Of a stretch of DNA of 64,000 nt, positions 1-11,808 are shown in pieces. The translations under genes and the position numbers were made by a program. The stretch's first letter is position 1, and the number at the start of each line of letters is the position of its first letter. Origin of the DNA: Kalmusia sp. IMI 367209 (taxonomy: Eukaryota > Ascomycota > Dothideomycetes > Pleosporales > Didymosphaeriaceae); assembly GCA_027946365.1 (NCBI GenBank), contig JAPEUQ010000003.1:3410001-3474000 (forward strand). Direction: 5' to 3'. The notes below the pieces were generated by a model. The model did no database searches. It was not told where the DNA came from and was given only the letters and a program-made list of their open reading frames with translations.

Positions 1-2096
1 GGCACCCAAATACCTTCGACCACGTTGTCACATTGAATTCGCTTGGAAGCTGCTAGAACTTTGATGCTTATGGTTACACGATTCTTGTCATCGTAGATAA
101 GGAAAGCCACCACTAGTTGTCATAAGACGAGACGGCGAGTGCTGCCGACAGAGTGGTCTCATAACACGTTATCAGCAGCACCAATGGCCAATGAAGGACA
201 AGGCGACTACATACACTAGTTGCTAACTGTTAATAACCCTACGACGAAGTGAATAGTAGGTTGCTATTTCGATTTGTGTACGGGATGGCATGCTCAAAAG
301 TGACTCTTTCTGCGTTCAACGCATATGCTAACTGTTCCTAAATTTTCATGACACAGTAGTTTAGCTACAAAATTTCGTGACATACATATCCACAGGTGGA
401 TGGAATACTCAAAAATTCTGAAAGCGTGACACGTTCGTCGCCACCATTACACAGGCGCCTGCGATGAGTCCTTCTTCTGGAGGGACTATGGACGCATCAC
501 TAAAACCCACCACTACTTGGACCCAAAGGCTTCTTATCCAATTAAATAAAGTGTTCCCAGTCATGATTAGCCTTCGTCCACCGACTGGATCTCCCAAAAC
601 GCTTGGCAGCGGTCCGCAATTTGATCTCTTCTGGGTAAACGACTTAGCTTTTTTTATTGGTTTCCACTACTCCTGGTTCCTCATGCAGTATGCATTGTGA
701 TTTTACCCGAGGGAAGGCAACGAATTTGGTTCCGTAAATCTGCATATCATCCTGCACGTTGGGTTATGCTGTCTACTAAAATGCGTCCCTACTTCCACCT
801 GCATATTTCGGCACACCATCTCGTACTTTAAAGCGGTGAGAATTATTGCCTACGGATCCTCTGGATCACCTAATGATGCTTTCATATACTTAGCTTGCAA
901 GTGAAATGAACCCGGGACGTGGTCCCCTTCTCTCAAGGCGTGGTAGCCGATCCACCGAAATTTGCCTTGCCAAATTTCACAGGCGTCCGCCACAGTTTAC
1001 TAACAGTGGCACAATGTAAAATCAAATGCAGTGCAAACGCCTTTGTATGTGGGGGCGGGTGGTTGCGTCCTTGTTTTGCTGCGCCGCCGTATCTAAGTTG
1101 TCCAAAGCAATGGTCAGAGAGATACTGGTACTGTAGGAAGGACCATCCGGTGAAGTCGTGCTGTGTAACTTCGAGATCATGCAGGATTATTGTCATCGTA
1201 ACACGGCAGCATACTGGGCTCAGTCACCGGAATTGCGACCAATGAAAATCTGGCTCTCTATGTTTAACTACTTTCATCACGTAATGGCCCATGAACTTCC
1301 AAAAGAGTGTGCGATACCACCCTGGAAAACTACAGCCACTCGCAGAGATATGTAAGTAGATACGCGTGACCCTTGCACTCGTATACCGAGAATTTTTGAC
1401 TGCTTTGCGCTGACATGCCTGCTGATTAGCATTGATGTGACTCAATTACAGCAGCCACACAAACCCATTTCGGACAACCTCGTTGCTACCGATGCTCAGC
1501 CGCACCACAAAGTTAGCCCTTTGCCTGATTGCCCACGCTCGAAGGGAATGCCTTTTTTTGAGAATCTGAGGTCATGGCTGCTAGAAACAACAATTTCGCC
1601 TAAGGATCTTAAAGCACGAGTAGTTGCCATATCTCGTGAGCAGCAGTTCCATCAGCCTCGTAAGAAGCCTGAAGCATGTTTGGCGACTTTGCGCTTACCC
1701 AGAACATATGAAGAGATGACGCAGCTGAGCTTGAAGTTCGTATGCAGGGTTTATAGGCAGACTTTTCTTGGATTAGATTGCATCGCGTATTTCACACAGA
1801 AACTAGGAGTAGCGAGATGTAGAAGTATCAGCCAAGTCGTTTATCTGACGACGCCGGCTACTATCGAGCTATATACTAATTTGGTTGAACATTTTGTTAC
1901 CGCCTAGTTGTCAAGTATTTTACTACTCCGGTGAGACTAAGACGATAATAAACCTAGGGCGGTCGATACCATCTTTGCTTGTCTGACGCATTTGGCCCCT
2001 ACTTAAAAACCTCAGTATCTTAATCTATAATAACAGTTCAGCTTCTTTCTTTGTTCCCATTCTGTTAAAGTAAGATATCTCAAACTTTTGGCAAAA
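1..2096. other. gene-poor stretch
   Basis: No gene could be supported here. Several reading frames of 60-156 codons exist, the longest at 1437-1907 (+), but none shows a recognisable domain, a splice pattern joining it to another frame, or a signal peptide. The stretch may hold a decayed element or lineage-specific DNA. Confidence 0.4.
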
Positions 2097-2996
2097 ATGA
2101 ACGATCGAAACCCCCCATCTCTCACCTCAGATAAAGTTGCAATTCGAGCGATAGTTGGTCTTGCCCATGACTTGGCAAGCAAAGATAATTCTACACAACT
2201 ACACCTCATATCTCTTGACTTGAGTTTCTCACCCAGCGGTTTCACCATGGGCAGTGCTGCTACGACCAATCCGCCTACTCATACGAACAACCCTACTGCG
2301 CCTACGAATAACCCGCCCACTTCCACGAATAATCCTCCTGCTCCTGCGACCATCCCATCTACACCTACGACGAATCCGCCTACTCCTACGACCAACTCGC
2401 CTACTCCTACGAACAACCCCACTGCTCCTACGAACAACCCTACTCTTCCTATGTCCAACCCTACAACTCCTACGAACAATCCTACTACCCCTATCAACAA
2501 CCCTACTACTCTTACGGACTACTCTACTACTCCTACAGAAGATCCTACTACTTCTACAAACAAACCTATTGCTCCCATAGCCAACCCTGCTTCTCCCACA
2601 ACTCGAAAAGATAACACAAGGGGCATTACTACCGAGATCAAAACTACTGTAGCTGGCGGTGCTGGCCAGGGTGGAAATGCTACCATCATCACTACGACTA
2701 CCGAATCTGCTGTTACAGCTGGTGGTGATGGTATCGACAGTAATGTTACCGGCGGTTCTGGCAACGGTGGGAATGCTAGTATTACTACTAGGACCATTGA
2801 GCCTGCTGTTTCAGCTGGCGATAATGATATCGACAGTAATGTTATCGGCGGTCCTGGCATCGGTGGTGACGTCGAACTGTTCCTCAAGTCTGAAGATGGT
2901 ACGATCATGATTCCAGTCAAAATAGGCAAGGAGCAGTTTAAGCACATCCAAGAGAACCCTGGAGTTCAAATGGTGATTGGATCAAAGACTGCATAG
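2097..2996 (+). CDS. Pro/Thr/Asn-repeat protein of unknown function
   Basis: This is an uninterrupted 299-codon frame from an ATG at 2097; the in-frame TTG at 2088 was not used. About 50 ordinary residues come first. Residues ~55-165 are degenerate Pro-Thr-x-Asn-Asn units encoded by a minisatellite. A Gly/Thr-rich part follows with two to three diverged copies of a ~32-residue unit (each with a GGxGxGGNA-like core and a GIDSNV or DIDSNV element). The last ~45 residues are non-repetitive and charged and look foldable (GDVELFLKSEDGTIMIPVKI). I see no signal peptide or membrane segment. Function is not recognised. The non-repetitive ends and the conserved repeat in the C-terminal half favour a real gene, but the repeat part is open in other frames too, so frame length alone is weak evidence. 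Confidence 0.5.
   Translation: MNDRNPPSLTSDKVAIRAIVGLAHDLASKDNSTQLHLISLDLSFSPSGFTMGSAATTNPPTHTNNPTAPTNNPPTSTNNPPAPATIPSTPTTNPPTPTTNSPTPTNNPTAPTNNPTLPMSNPTTPTNNPTTPINNPTTLTDYSTTPTEDPTTSTNKPIAPIANPASPTTRKDNTRGITTEIKTTVAGGAGQGGNATIITTTTESAVTAGGDGIDSNVTGGSGNGGNASITTRTIEPAVSAGDNDIDSNVIGGPGIGGDVELFLKSEDGTIMIPVKIGKEQFKHIQENPGVQMVIGSKTA
2265..2590 (+). repeat. PTN-coding minisatellite
   Basis: Imperfect tandem units of 9-18 bp of the type CCTACTCCTACGAACAAC run through this interval. Units diverge mainly at third codon positions and by single amino-acid changes, and their length stays a multiple of three, so the frame of the surrounding gene is kept. Confidence 0.8.
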
Positions 2997-4228
2997 GAAG
3001 CTGAAGCTGAACTGGAGTAAAAGTAGGACATTCTAGAATATAGTTATCTGTGCCCAATCTACAATCAACCTCGCCGTTTCCATGCCCACACTATAGAATC
3101 CAATGGTCCTACACGGTGAATGTGCTATCATATTTTGTTGACTTTTCAGACCACTAGATTCCTACAGCTGCTTCTTGGCTTATTGTATCCTCTGCCACCT
3201 TGACTTTCTCTGACCTGGGCCACCATTAAAATCCTCCTCTTGTGGTAAGGTTCTGCATTTATGGCCCCCTTGTTCAACCCTCCAGACGTCTCTATTCTAC
3301 AGGTATGATAATGGCGATGACCTTCGCTTTCACCAGGGAACCACACCAGGCTTGGAAGATCCGTAGTGCCTCCTCGGGAGGCGGTGATACTATGGTCATT
3401 AGTAAGGGTAGTATTTACCGGATGGTAAGGGGGAAGGGGCTTACTGACTCTGCAGCTATGGCGGAAATATTTCTACCGCGGCTTGAGTACAAAGAAGCTG
3501 CTGTCTTGAACGTTTCCATTTCCCGTCGACCTCGTTTTCTAGGTCCCTGCCTTGGCACCATCTGCATGTACCTGATGCTATTATGCGCTTGTCTGCCGTT
3601 TCGAATGCTTGCCGATATAGAGCAGGGACGTAAAGTTTCTCGTAGCCACGACGAAGTCTAGTCAATTTTGTACATCCAACAATCTCACACAGGATTGAAA
3701 TTTCAACAATGTCCCTGATGTAGGCAAAAAAGATCGTGTCTTCTAATCTCGTTCCCGTGCGTCAAAGATGCGACAGCAAAGGGGTTGGTAAAGGTACACT
3801 GATGCATAGCATAGCATTGAATATATGCACATGCCTCCGACAACCGACAAAGGATCTCCCAAACCGCCTATCTATTCAAATCATGCAAAACGTCGGGGCT
3901 CAATTCCGACTGCAAATATCCTCAACGTCCCGCCGACCAAGAATTCGTCGTTCCGCCGACCATCAGGCCGGTGCTAATCGCTCAACATGGGTATATCCGC
4001 CAAAATTAGGGAGTATTCAAAAGAGAAAAAACGAAACAAACATGTGCAAGAAAGAAAAAAATAGAACAACAATATTAAAGAGGATCGGTAATAAAATGGG
4101 ACGGGCTGGGAAAGAAATATGAAGTCGTATAAGGTGAAAGGAATCGTGAAACGCCCGTCAGAGTCCCCTCTCTTGTGTCGTTATTGCGTCGCATCCAGTC
4201 GTGAGAGGCCGTTTGATACTGTAGAGGA
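2997..4228. other. intergenic, no gene recognised
   Basis: Frames at 3242-3661 and 3736-4122 (+) show no domain, repeat or splice signals tying them to a gene. The right end is the 3' side of the hydrolase gene. Confidence 0.4.
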
Positions 4229-7200
4229 TCACGATGTTGACTCGTTCCCGTGTCGTGAGGTGATGTTCCGTAAACGTTCTGCAGTGCGTTTCCTTGAGAT
4301 GCTTCGTTCACCGTGTGCTTTGCCTTGCACAACGGTCGTCCAATCTTCCCAATCGCTTGCCATCTCTGTGAGCACATTTCCCATGACCTGCGCACTGGCC
4401 ATAAGACCATGTTGCTCGCCATCGAGGATTCTAACCTCGCATTTGCGCATCAAACGTCCCAGCCAACGGACGTTGTCCACCGGCACACGGCTATCTTTGC
4501 TACCATGGTGGATCACCACGGAGCGGTTGATATCCTCGTACCTGAAACCAATCGTCTGCTTGGTCTCCAGGCACACGATGAGGTCCGTCGCGGGGTTTGC
4601 GCCTGCCGTGGCCCGGTCCCAGATGGCAAAGGTAAGGCGCTCATCGAAGTCATGCTGCCGTTGGCGCTCGGCAAAAGTAAGAGCCTCCTTCATTTTCTTG
4701 GCTCTCTCGTAGTTCGGGTCTGCAGGATTGGCAAGGGCAAGTGATAACGAGCTAGCATTCGGTAGAACCTGGTCCATCATCATCATAGATTCACGCCTCG
4801 AATCCTTGAACTGTGGGCGTGACACGGGTTGTTCCTGAGGAGTGACCTGCGGGCTAACGCTCTTTCTCTTGGTCTTGGGCGAGTTCTTCGGGCCAGTGCG
4901 CTGGAGGCTTGCGCTGGTTGCGCTAAGGAAGGTAGAGTTGGCGACCTTGAGTAACGACGGTGGTAGAGCGCGTAGGAAGCGTTGTGATCTGGGAAGCTGC
5001 TGTGTAGGAGGCTGGTCTTGGCTGATGCCGATTGGCGCCATTTGGGAAGGAGGTATCCACGGCGCAAGAAGGTGCACTCGCCCGCGGATATGCTGCGGCA
5101 TGCGTAGTGATGTGGCGAGAGCGTAGACGGCGCCAGCCGAGTGCGCCAGCAGAGAGAATTTGGTGATCTTGAGCGTCTGGCAAATGACCAGAACATCGTC
5201 TATTCATCGTCAGGAATCCTACTAGATATTGTACAAGTCAGAGTACTCACCTGGCCAGCTGAGAGGAGTCCCGTTCGGATCAACCTGGCTCCCTCCAATA
5301 CCTGGGCGGTCCGGAGTTATCAATCGCAACTTCAATGTCAAAGCCAGCTGATCGTAGAATGCCATGACATATCTCGTTAAGCCCATGCCGACACACACGA
5401 AAACAGCGAAACCTTGAGGGTCACCCACTTCAGAAAACGAAATGATACGTCCGGTTTGAGGATGACGTATCTTCTGCGACAAGCGCGGCGAGTTGAGATA
5501 ACCCTCGACCTCCATGTCAATGGAGTCTACGCTGGCTGGACGTTCCTCTATGACAGAATGAGGCGGACTCTGCACAGGCACTGCGCGGATTTGAACCCCT
5601 CTCGCGGATGCGGCATTGATGGCATCGACCTTAGCGTTGTGCGACTTCTCTGCCTTCGCTGGTAGATCCGGGTGAGACCATCGTTTCTTCTTGACTGTTG
5701 GGCGATGCTGGAGGCTGTTCGAGGCAGATGGCGTCAGGCTCAGCGATTGGTGTCGAGTCGCAATCTCTTCACTGGCGGAACGGATCTGTCTTGGAACGCT
5801 CTCGCTGCTCTCGCGGCTGGTTACACCTGTGGGCTGCTTGTGCATCGTGGTTGCGCCCATGATCATCGAACTGGTCGACTTGCGGCTGGCTGCAGATCGT
5901 CCTCCGACCGCCAAAGACTTCGTGCGCCTAGGGGGTGTACTGCTAGACCGAGTCTCAGCCGTACTCACTGAAGCGTTGCTGCTGCTGGGTGGCGGAGGGA
6001 TGCTGTCGAGCCGTTCGAGAGACTGGAGCGCAAGTCTGTAATTAATCGGAAGTGGGGTAAGCTCGTCGCTGTCGTTCACAGTCGAGCTCCTGGTCCGTGT
6101 GTGCCCATGCACTTTCTTGCTATCGGTCTTACTTGCTTCCTTGGTTTCTGGTACTTGGGCCTCTCGCTTCTCGGGTGCATTGTATTGCATTGTGATCCCC
6201 AGGACTTTGTGCGCTTTCGCGGGGTCCTGCACTCGTCTTTCAGACAGGCTTGACACAGATGAGGTTGGGGACGGCTCAATTGTTGCATTGGGTGAAACGC
6301 GGGCGCTGCCTGCAGAAGCCCCTGCATCCACACCGACAGGCAGCTTGCCGGCTATTTTGTCGCGCAACATTTTCTGTTTTCTGAGTTCACGAATTCTGCG
6401 TGCGACTTCGTCTTCCTCTGCCTCGAGCTCCTTCAAAATCTTCTCCTTTGTCGTAATCTCCTGATCGACAGTCTCATCTTCTTCCATGACCGTGTTCGTC
6501 CTATACGAGTCATGGCGACCAGACTTGCGCCCGTCGCCCTTTTTGCTCTTTCGCGATGGGCTACCGGAGTGCCGTAGCGAGGAGCCACGCTCTGGAATTA
6601 GTCCCTTTTCTGTGGGACTTCCTCCCTCGTTCCCATTCAAAAGATTGAGACCATTGCGAAGCGGGCTCGTGCCTCGGCTTGGATAGCGCCGTCCAGCCCG
6701 CGACGACTCTGCAATGACTGGCTCCTCATTGATGGTGTCCTCCGCAACCAACCGCTGCGGTACAGGCTTCCTCGCAATATCAGGCAAGGTTGCAGCCTCT
6801 GGTCCTTGGATGGTCGCGCGCTTTCTCTCCACGTCCTTCAGTCTCAATCTCTCCCGAGACGACATGTACATCAGGCTGCGGTGCGCTTTTGAGCTCCGTT
6901 TACTCTCCGCAGAATTCCTGGTGCTGCTATCCGACGGCTTCCTCGGAATCCCTGCTTCGACGCTAATGTTCCCAATGCTGCTCACTGATCGCAGAGACTG
7001 TGCCGAGTGTACTGAGACCGAACTCCCCTCCACCTCTGCTCATGTAACTTTTTAAAGAGTTCTCCTTGTCCTTCCGCTTCGGTGCAGTTATAGGCGACAA
7101 GCCTGAGGGGGGTTTCGATGTTCGGATAACGGGTGGCTCGCATGCGTCGTCAACTGTAAGGTGGTTCTGGGGGTTCAGGTTCTGGTAGGCAGGCCCGTCC

Positions 7201-7526
7201 GTGAACCCAGCATCCTGGCGCCCAAAGTGCAAAGTATGCGGGCTCGTAGGCAAAGAGACGCTGTCGCCGTAGCCGAGGGGTAGGTTCTCGAAGTGGTTGT
7301 GTGTGGAAGCGGATATGGCCGACAGCGAGTCGATGAGGGATGAAATGACCTCGGGCGACGCGGTCTGGGTGCGGATGATGTTTGGTGAACGCTTCTTGAT
7401 CCGGATGTCGGTCGGCACGGAGGGGAGGGAGCTTCGACGTCGCGGGCGCAAACCATGGGCCGCCGCGGGTTTGGCTTCGGTGGGGATGCTAGGGACGGGC
7501 GGGAGCTGCTGTGGTTGGACGTCCAT
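4229..7526 (-). CDS. alpha/beta hydrolase with long disordered N-terminus (frameshifted here)
   Basis: Exons are 7526-5251 and 5199-4229, with a 51-nt GTGAGT..TAG intron. The first ~650 residues are Ser/Pro/charged and low complexity, with a coiled stretch near residue 370. A hydrolase core follows: a PDRPGIGGS loop, the nucleophile elbow AHSAG (~residue 775), an acid in GSKDSRVPVDN and a catalytic His in DGEQHGLM. A basic disordered insert separates elbow and acid. It is likely a serine hydrolase or lipase-like enzyme; the substrate is unknown. Oddity: the frame starting at ATG 7526 runs into TAG at 6965-6963, while the continuing frame has a TGA at about 7042-7040. No credible intron joins them. 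Dropping one base from the CCCC at 7025-7028 (GGGG on the coding strand) restores a 1081-residue protein whose total length is a multiple of three. This could be a sequence error or real damage. Confidence 0.75.
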
Positions 7527-9219
7527 TTTGCCTGTTTACTGTTTACGCTCGAGACCTGTGAGGCACAACGGTCGGGGCGCAACGACGCGGTCGACCAGCG
7601 AGGTCTCTGGACGGGTGTCCGCGACGGGGTAGTGTCAGTAGTGCAGGCGTAGCGAAGATCAGTGCATGTTTATGCATGCAAACTGTTCCCGAGCTGCAGC
7701 CGCTATTTCGTGCGCGCAGCGCTTGTCGTCGTAGTTGGAAAGAGACGCCAGGAGCGGCGGAGGGACGAGAGAAACACACAGACAACGAAGGGATTGGAAT
7801 CTGCGGGCTCGTGCAAATCATGCAATCGCAGAACCCCCCCGGGTCACTAGGTGATGGCCGAAAGGGGCCTCGAGCTGGGGCCAACGGGCCGCTGATTGGC
7901 CCGCACCGTGAAATCGTTGACCAGGGGATCTTTTCCTTAAGCGAAAGAAGTCCCAGGAGGGCAGGTTGATGTTTCTTTTGGATCGTTGTGTGCTTCTTTG
8001 GACTTGTCCATGCCGTGGCCGTTTGCCTGTCTGTCATCGTCCCTCAAACTTTTTGTACCACACAACGGCATCGGCTCCCTCCATGACACTTTGACCCCCC
8101 GCGTTCCGCAAATAGCTAGAGACCAGGATTGCTTTTGCGCGTCCCGACGTTGCCGCGCGGGGGATATCCCAGCAACGGGTTGCTATCGCGTACGCTCGAG
8201 CTTACGCACTTCAACCAAGTCGAGGGGGGGTTTTCACGACTAATCTTGCCTTTCGTTCTAGTGAGAGATGTCGCTATATCCGTAGCGTATAGGGCTGCAT
8301 TGGCGTCGGGAAATTCACACACGCGGCTTGTCGGTCGAAGCTGAAACAGGTCGAATGACCAAACACGGACGTGATTCTATTCGACACAAGATGGCGAAGA
8401 TCATGCTGCCAATGCAGCCCAATGCCCCTGAGACTTGTCTCATTGACAATGTATGATAGCCGAACCACAGAACGATCCTGTGCAACGTGTGTTTGAAACT
8501 TTTGGCCGCAGGCAATCGCACTAGTCGAGCGGGCACGCAATAGCTGTGTTTTCGACTCCATGCAAACATGGGCTCGTCGTAGTACAGTGGATCAAAGGAC
8601 GGTAAACTCAATGATGACCATATTGTAATACGATAGCATTGCTATTATATGCTTCTAGGTATAGCAACAGTGTCGTACGAGTGTGAAACAGTCCCTTGAC
8701 TTGAAGGAATGTTGCAGCACAATGATAAGGAGACAGCCCCACGATGTCGAGGTATACCATGAGTTGTCTGATTGTTCACGATCGAAGATATCCGTCAAGA
8801 GTGAATTCACGTTGTCACTTCCACGGAGCTTAGACTTCACGCCAGCGGTGCGTGCAGAACAGGCCTCAGCGGAAGGATGGCAAAAGAAAATGGCAACCTG
8901 GTATAAATATGATTTTTTACGAGTACATCCTGTAGTACCACGCACTACAAAATTAATGAATTGATCTGAGAGGCTTCATGAATTATTTCACACATGGCGA
9001 CAATTTCTACAACCTAACGCCTGATTTGTGCCTAAGGCATCTAATCCCTCGGTACCGTTCCCTCTTACGCTTGCGGCCAGGCAGGGAAGCCCGCCCTACG
9101 TCATACCTCAACACCACACCACACATCATGAACTGCTTCCCCACAAAAATGTCCCCAGAACATCTCACCCATCATCTTCATCCTACTCAAACACCATTCG
9201 GTCAAATCAACAGTCGAAA
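7527..9219. other. divergent intergenic region
   Basis: This lies between the 5' ends of the hydrolase (-) and the desaturase-like gene (+). The part next to 7526 is GC-rich with pyrimidine-rich tracts, as expected of a fungal promoter. The 8100-8900 part shows no gene, RNA or repeat that I can support. Confidence 0.4.
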
Positions 9220-10324
9220 ATGTCCCTTTCCGCTCTCCTAGCACCAATAACCCTCCCTCTCGCATCCCTCTTCGCAATCCCCATGCTCTCTTCATGGAGT
9301 ACTTCTCTGAATCTAGTCTTCTTTAGCCTGACATGGACCACTCTCGCCGTAACCTATTCTCCGCTGCAGCTCGAACTCTTCGGCCCCCTCATCCTACGCA
9401 TAGCCCTGTATATTCTTCCTTCCGCGCTGTTCCTGCTCTTTGATCTCGGTCTCCCGTCTCTTGCCACTGAAATCAAGGCGCAGGGTGAGCGCGGACTACC
9501 GGGCCAGCAGAGAGGCGGAGTGAGGAAGGTCAGGATGGTTGCGGCGTGGAGTATTGTGAATGTCTTGCTCGCGGTGGGACTGCAGGCGGGGCTGGAGTGG
9601 CTTGTCACTGATATCTTTAGAATGCGAAGCTTGCTGGTTATCAAGGGGAGTCGGTGGAGTTTGAATCATTTGCCGAATCCGTGGGGGCTGGTCAAGCATC
9701 TAGGTATCGGGCTTGTGAGCCGTAATGTGAGTTTGGACCTCAGACTACCGTGGCGCAATAAGCCCAGTAACTAATATCGCATGGCAGATCCTCCAGTACT
9801 ACATTCACCAGTCTATTTTGCACTCGCCCACTGGTGGAACACTGGCCCGCCTTCACCAAACGTGGCACCATAGCATCTCCGTTCCGTTCTCCTTTACAGC
9901 GGCATACGATCATCCTGCATGTTACCTCGTGCACCGCTTCCTTCCTCTGTATCTACCTGCCATCGCTTTCCGCTTCCACATTATGACCTACTTGCTCATT
10001 ATTGCTCTCACCTCTCTCGAGGAGCTCTTTACCTACTCCGGATACAACATCCTACCATCCACTATCATGTTGAGAGGCATGGCAAGGAGGGTCGATGCGC
10101 ATATGATGAGTCAAGGAAAGGGTAACTACGGTCCAATGGGTGTACTTGATTGGGCCCATGGGACGACATTAGGCGCTGACGTAATGGACGATTTGCAAGC
10201 GGAAATGGACAAGCACGATGTGCAAGATCGGACGGGAAGGGCGATTGATGGGGCGGGTGAGGCAGCGAACGGGTTCGCGTCGAAACTAAAGGGAAGGGCT
10301 AAAAAGGGAAAGGGCAAGAACTGA
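9220..10324 (+). CDS. fatty acid hydroxylase / sterol desaturase superfamily membrane protein
   Basis: Exons are 9220-9726 and 9788-10324, with a 61-nt GTGAGT..CAG intron; the protein is 347 aa. ATG 9220 is chosen because upstream in-frame sequence is not protein-like and the residues after it form hydrophobic spans. About five membrane segments are visible. The di-iron histidine boxes are partly kept: YYIHQSILHS (H-x4-H), LHQTWHH (H-x3-HH) and a third region DAHMMSQGKGNYGP ... LDWAHGT where the usual second and third His are replaced. The C-tail is charged and Lys-rich (KGRAKKGKGKN). The superfamily acts on sterols, sphingoid bases or fatty acids in the ER. With a degenerate third box the catalytic competence is uncertain, and the substrate cannot be told. 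Confidence 0.8.
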
Positions 10325-10759
10325 GGAATGGTGCAGAGGTACCCTGATGGCCATTAATGTGACCACAAATGTGCAAGGTCTTGGTCTTGGTCTTGGTCTT
10401 GGTCTTAGTCTGGAATTCTGATACCCTAGTTAGATGGCGTTGTTGGCGCATATGGTCTTGGGGGCGCAGATTTGAAGACAAGTACGGATGGGTATGGCTA
10501 GTCTTTTCTGTTCGAACAGCTGTTGCATTTTGTCTGTACATTAATCTTTTTCGGATCCCGAAGTGACATCACAGGTCCAATGTAACAATCGCTCACTTTC
10601 GGACCGTTTCGAATTCGCTTGCCTGTTACAAGGTCATATAGGGAAAATGCAACCGGACCCTCCATGAAAAAGATGTGCTTGCTGTTACGGCCGCAGCATG
10701 CCGCAGAGGTCATCCTTCATCCCATGCACTAAACGCCAAATCCCCGTCTTTTCCTCCGT
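10325..10759. other. convergent 3' intergenic region
   Basis: This is the tail-to-tail space between the desaturase-like gene and eL6. It contains a short TTGGTC hexanucleotide repeat and otherwise nothing recognisable. Confidence 0.5.
10377..10408 (+). repeat. (TTGGTC)n short tandem repeat
   Basis: About five consecutive copies of the hexamer TTGGTC, the last one degenerate (TTAGTC), lie about 50 bp after the stop codon of the desaturase-like gene. Confidence 0.85.
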
Positions 10760-11585
10760 CTAGAAGACCATCGCATGTGGCCTGTCCGTCTTGCGGAGGC
10801 TGAAAGTGGAGCTGAGGTAGTCGACCAAGTGGGCCTCTTTCTTGATGGTAGCAAGCAGAGCCTTGTCGACGGCCTTCTGGTCGGCAACACGGTCCTTGGA
10901 GGTCTCCTTCTTCTGTTCGATTGTCAACTCTATTTCGCCGTTGGAACATTCGTGCAACTCACCTCGGGGGCCTCGCCCTGCTTGAAGAAAGCATCCTCTC
11001 CCGACTTCTTAGCGACCTTGTCCTTGGTGAAGTAGCTGGCCTCGCTGGCCTTCTTCAGGACGCCGTCATCCACACCAGCAACATCCACCTTGGTCGAGGT
11101 CGCAATGACGTACCGGGCGTTTACCCTTCGGAGGGGAACGCCGTTAACTTTGAAAGGACCGGTGACGAGGAGGACACCCTGCTCGAGGTGCTTAAGGACG
11201 ATGACACGCTTGCCGCGGAAGCGACCAGCGAGGAGGATGACGACGGTGCCGGGGGTGAGAGACGGGCGAACCTTGGCCGGGCGGACAGACTTGCGAGCCT
11301 GGAGTCACAGTTAGAACAGGTTCCAATTCGACTTGTATAAAGCATTTGAGCAATCTGAAATGCCGGAGTGATTTCGCAACTAATACAGCAGGAGCGCTGT
11401 CCGGTGTGCACTCTTTCCAAGGGTTCCTTTTCGATTTGCTATGCTCTTGTGTGTCGACGGTGATAACGTACCTTCTTGGGCACGGCAACATCCTCAGCCG
11501 GGTAGTACTTGCTGGCCTTCTGGGAGTGGTGCGGTATCGACCGCTCGCCCTTGGCAAACTTCTTCGTCGTGGGTTGGTCCGCCAT
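10760..11585 (-). CDS. rpl6: 60S ribosomal protein eL6 (L6)
   Basis: Exons are 11585-11472, 11298-10963 and 10912-10760, giving 200 aa, the usual fungal size. The introns are 173 nt (GTACGT..CAG) and 50 nt (GTGAGT..CAG, branch TTGAC). The protein begins [20 protein letters not shown]. It contains the KOW-like core [18 protein letters not shown], then [16 protein letters not shown], and ends DRPHAMVF, close to the family's conserved HxxVF end. It is a structural protein of the large ribosomal subunit. The stop in the second intron's read-through rules out an unspliced form. The gene is head to head with Rpn13 across about 220 bp, which probably acts as a shared promoter. Confidence 0.95.
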
Positions 11586-11808
11586 GTCGAATTGTGTTGT
11601 CGTCGGTTTGAAGCCCTGAGAGGTGTTGATGCGCGCACTCTGGATTTTGGCGAAGTGTGCGCTTGACTAAGCCCCTCGATAAGCTGGGCTGATTATGGAC
11701 TAGTGCCTTGGCGCGCTCTTCCGCAAGAGCTAAGGCAGCTCCGACCGCCGCATCACAGCTCTCGCCTCCGTGCAATACACCCCGTCAAACCCCACATTAT
11801 CTGCAAAT

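Noticed and set aside
2254..2580. Long frames overlapping the PTN repeat on both strands (2254-2580 plus, 2279-2500 minus)
   Set aside because: They are by-products of a short tandem repeat open in several frames; only the 2097 frame has non-repetitive flanks.
5571..5610. tRNA B-box-like sequence (GGATTTGAACCCC)
   Set aside because: It lies antisense inside the hydrolase coding region, with no cloverleaf arms around it.
7037..7098. Intron GTCGCC..CAG to explain the hydrolase frame switch
   Set aside because: The donor is poor and the phases do not match at either candidate acceptor (ATGAGCAG or GCAGAG).
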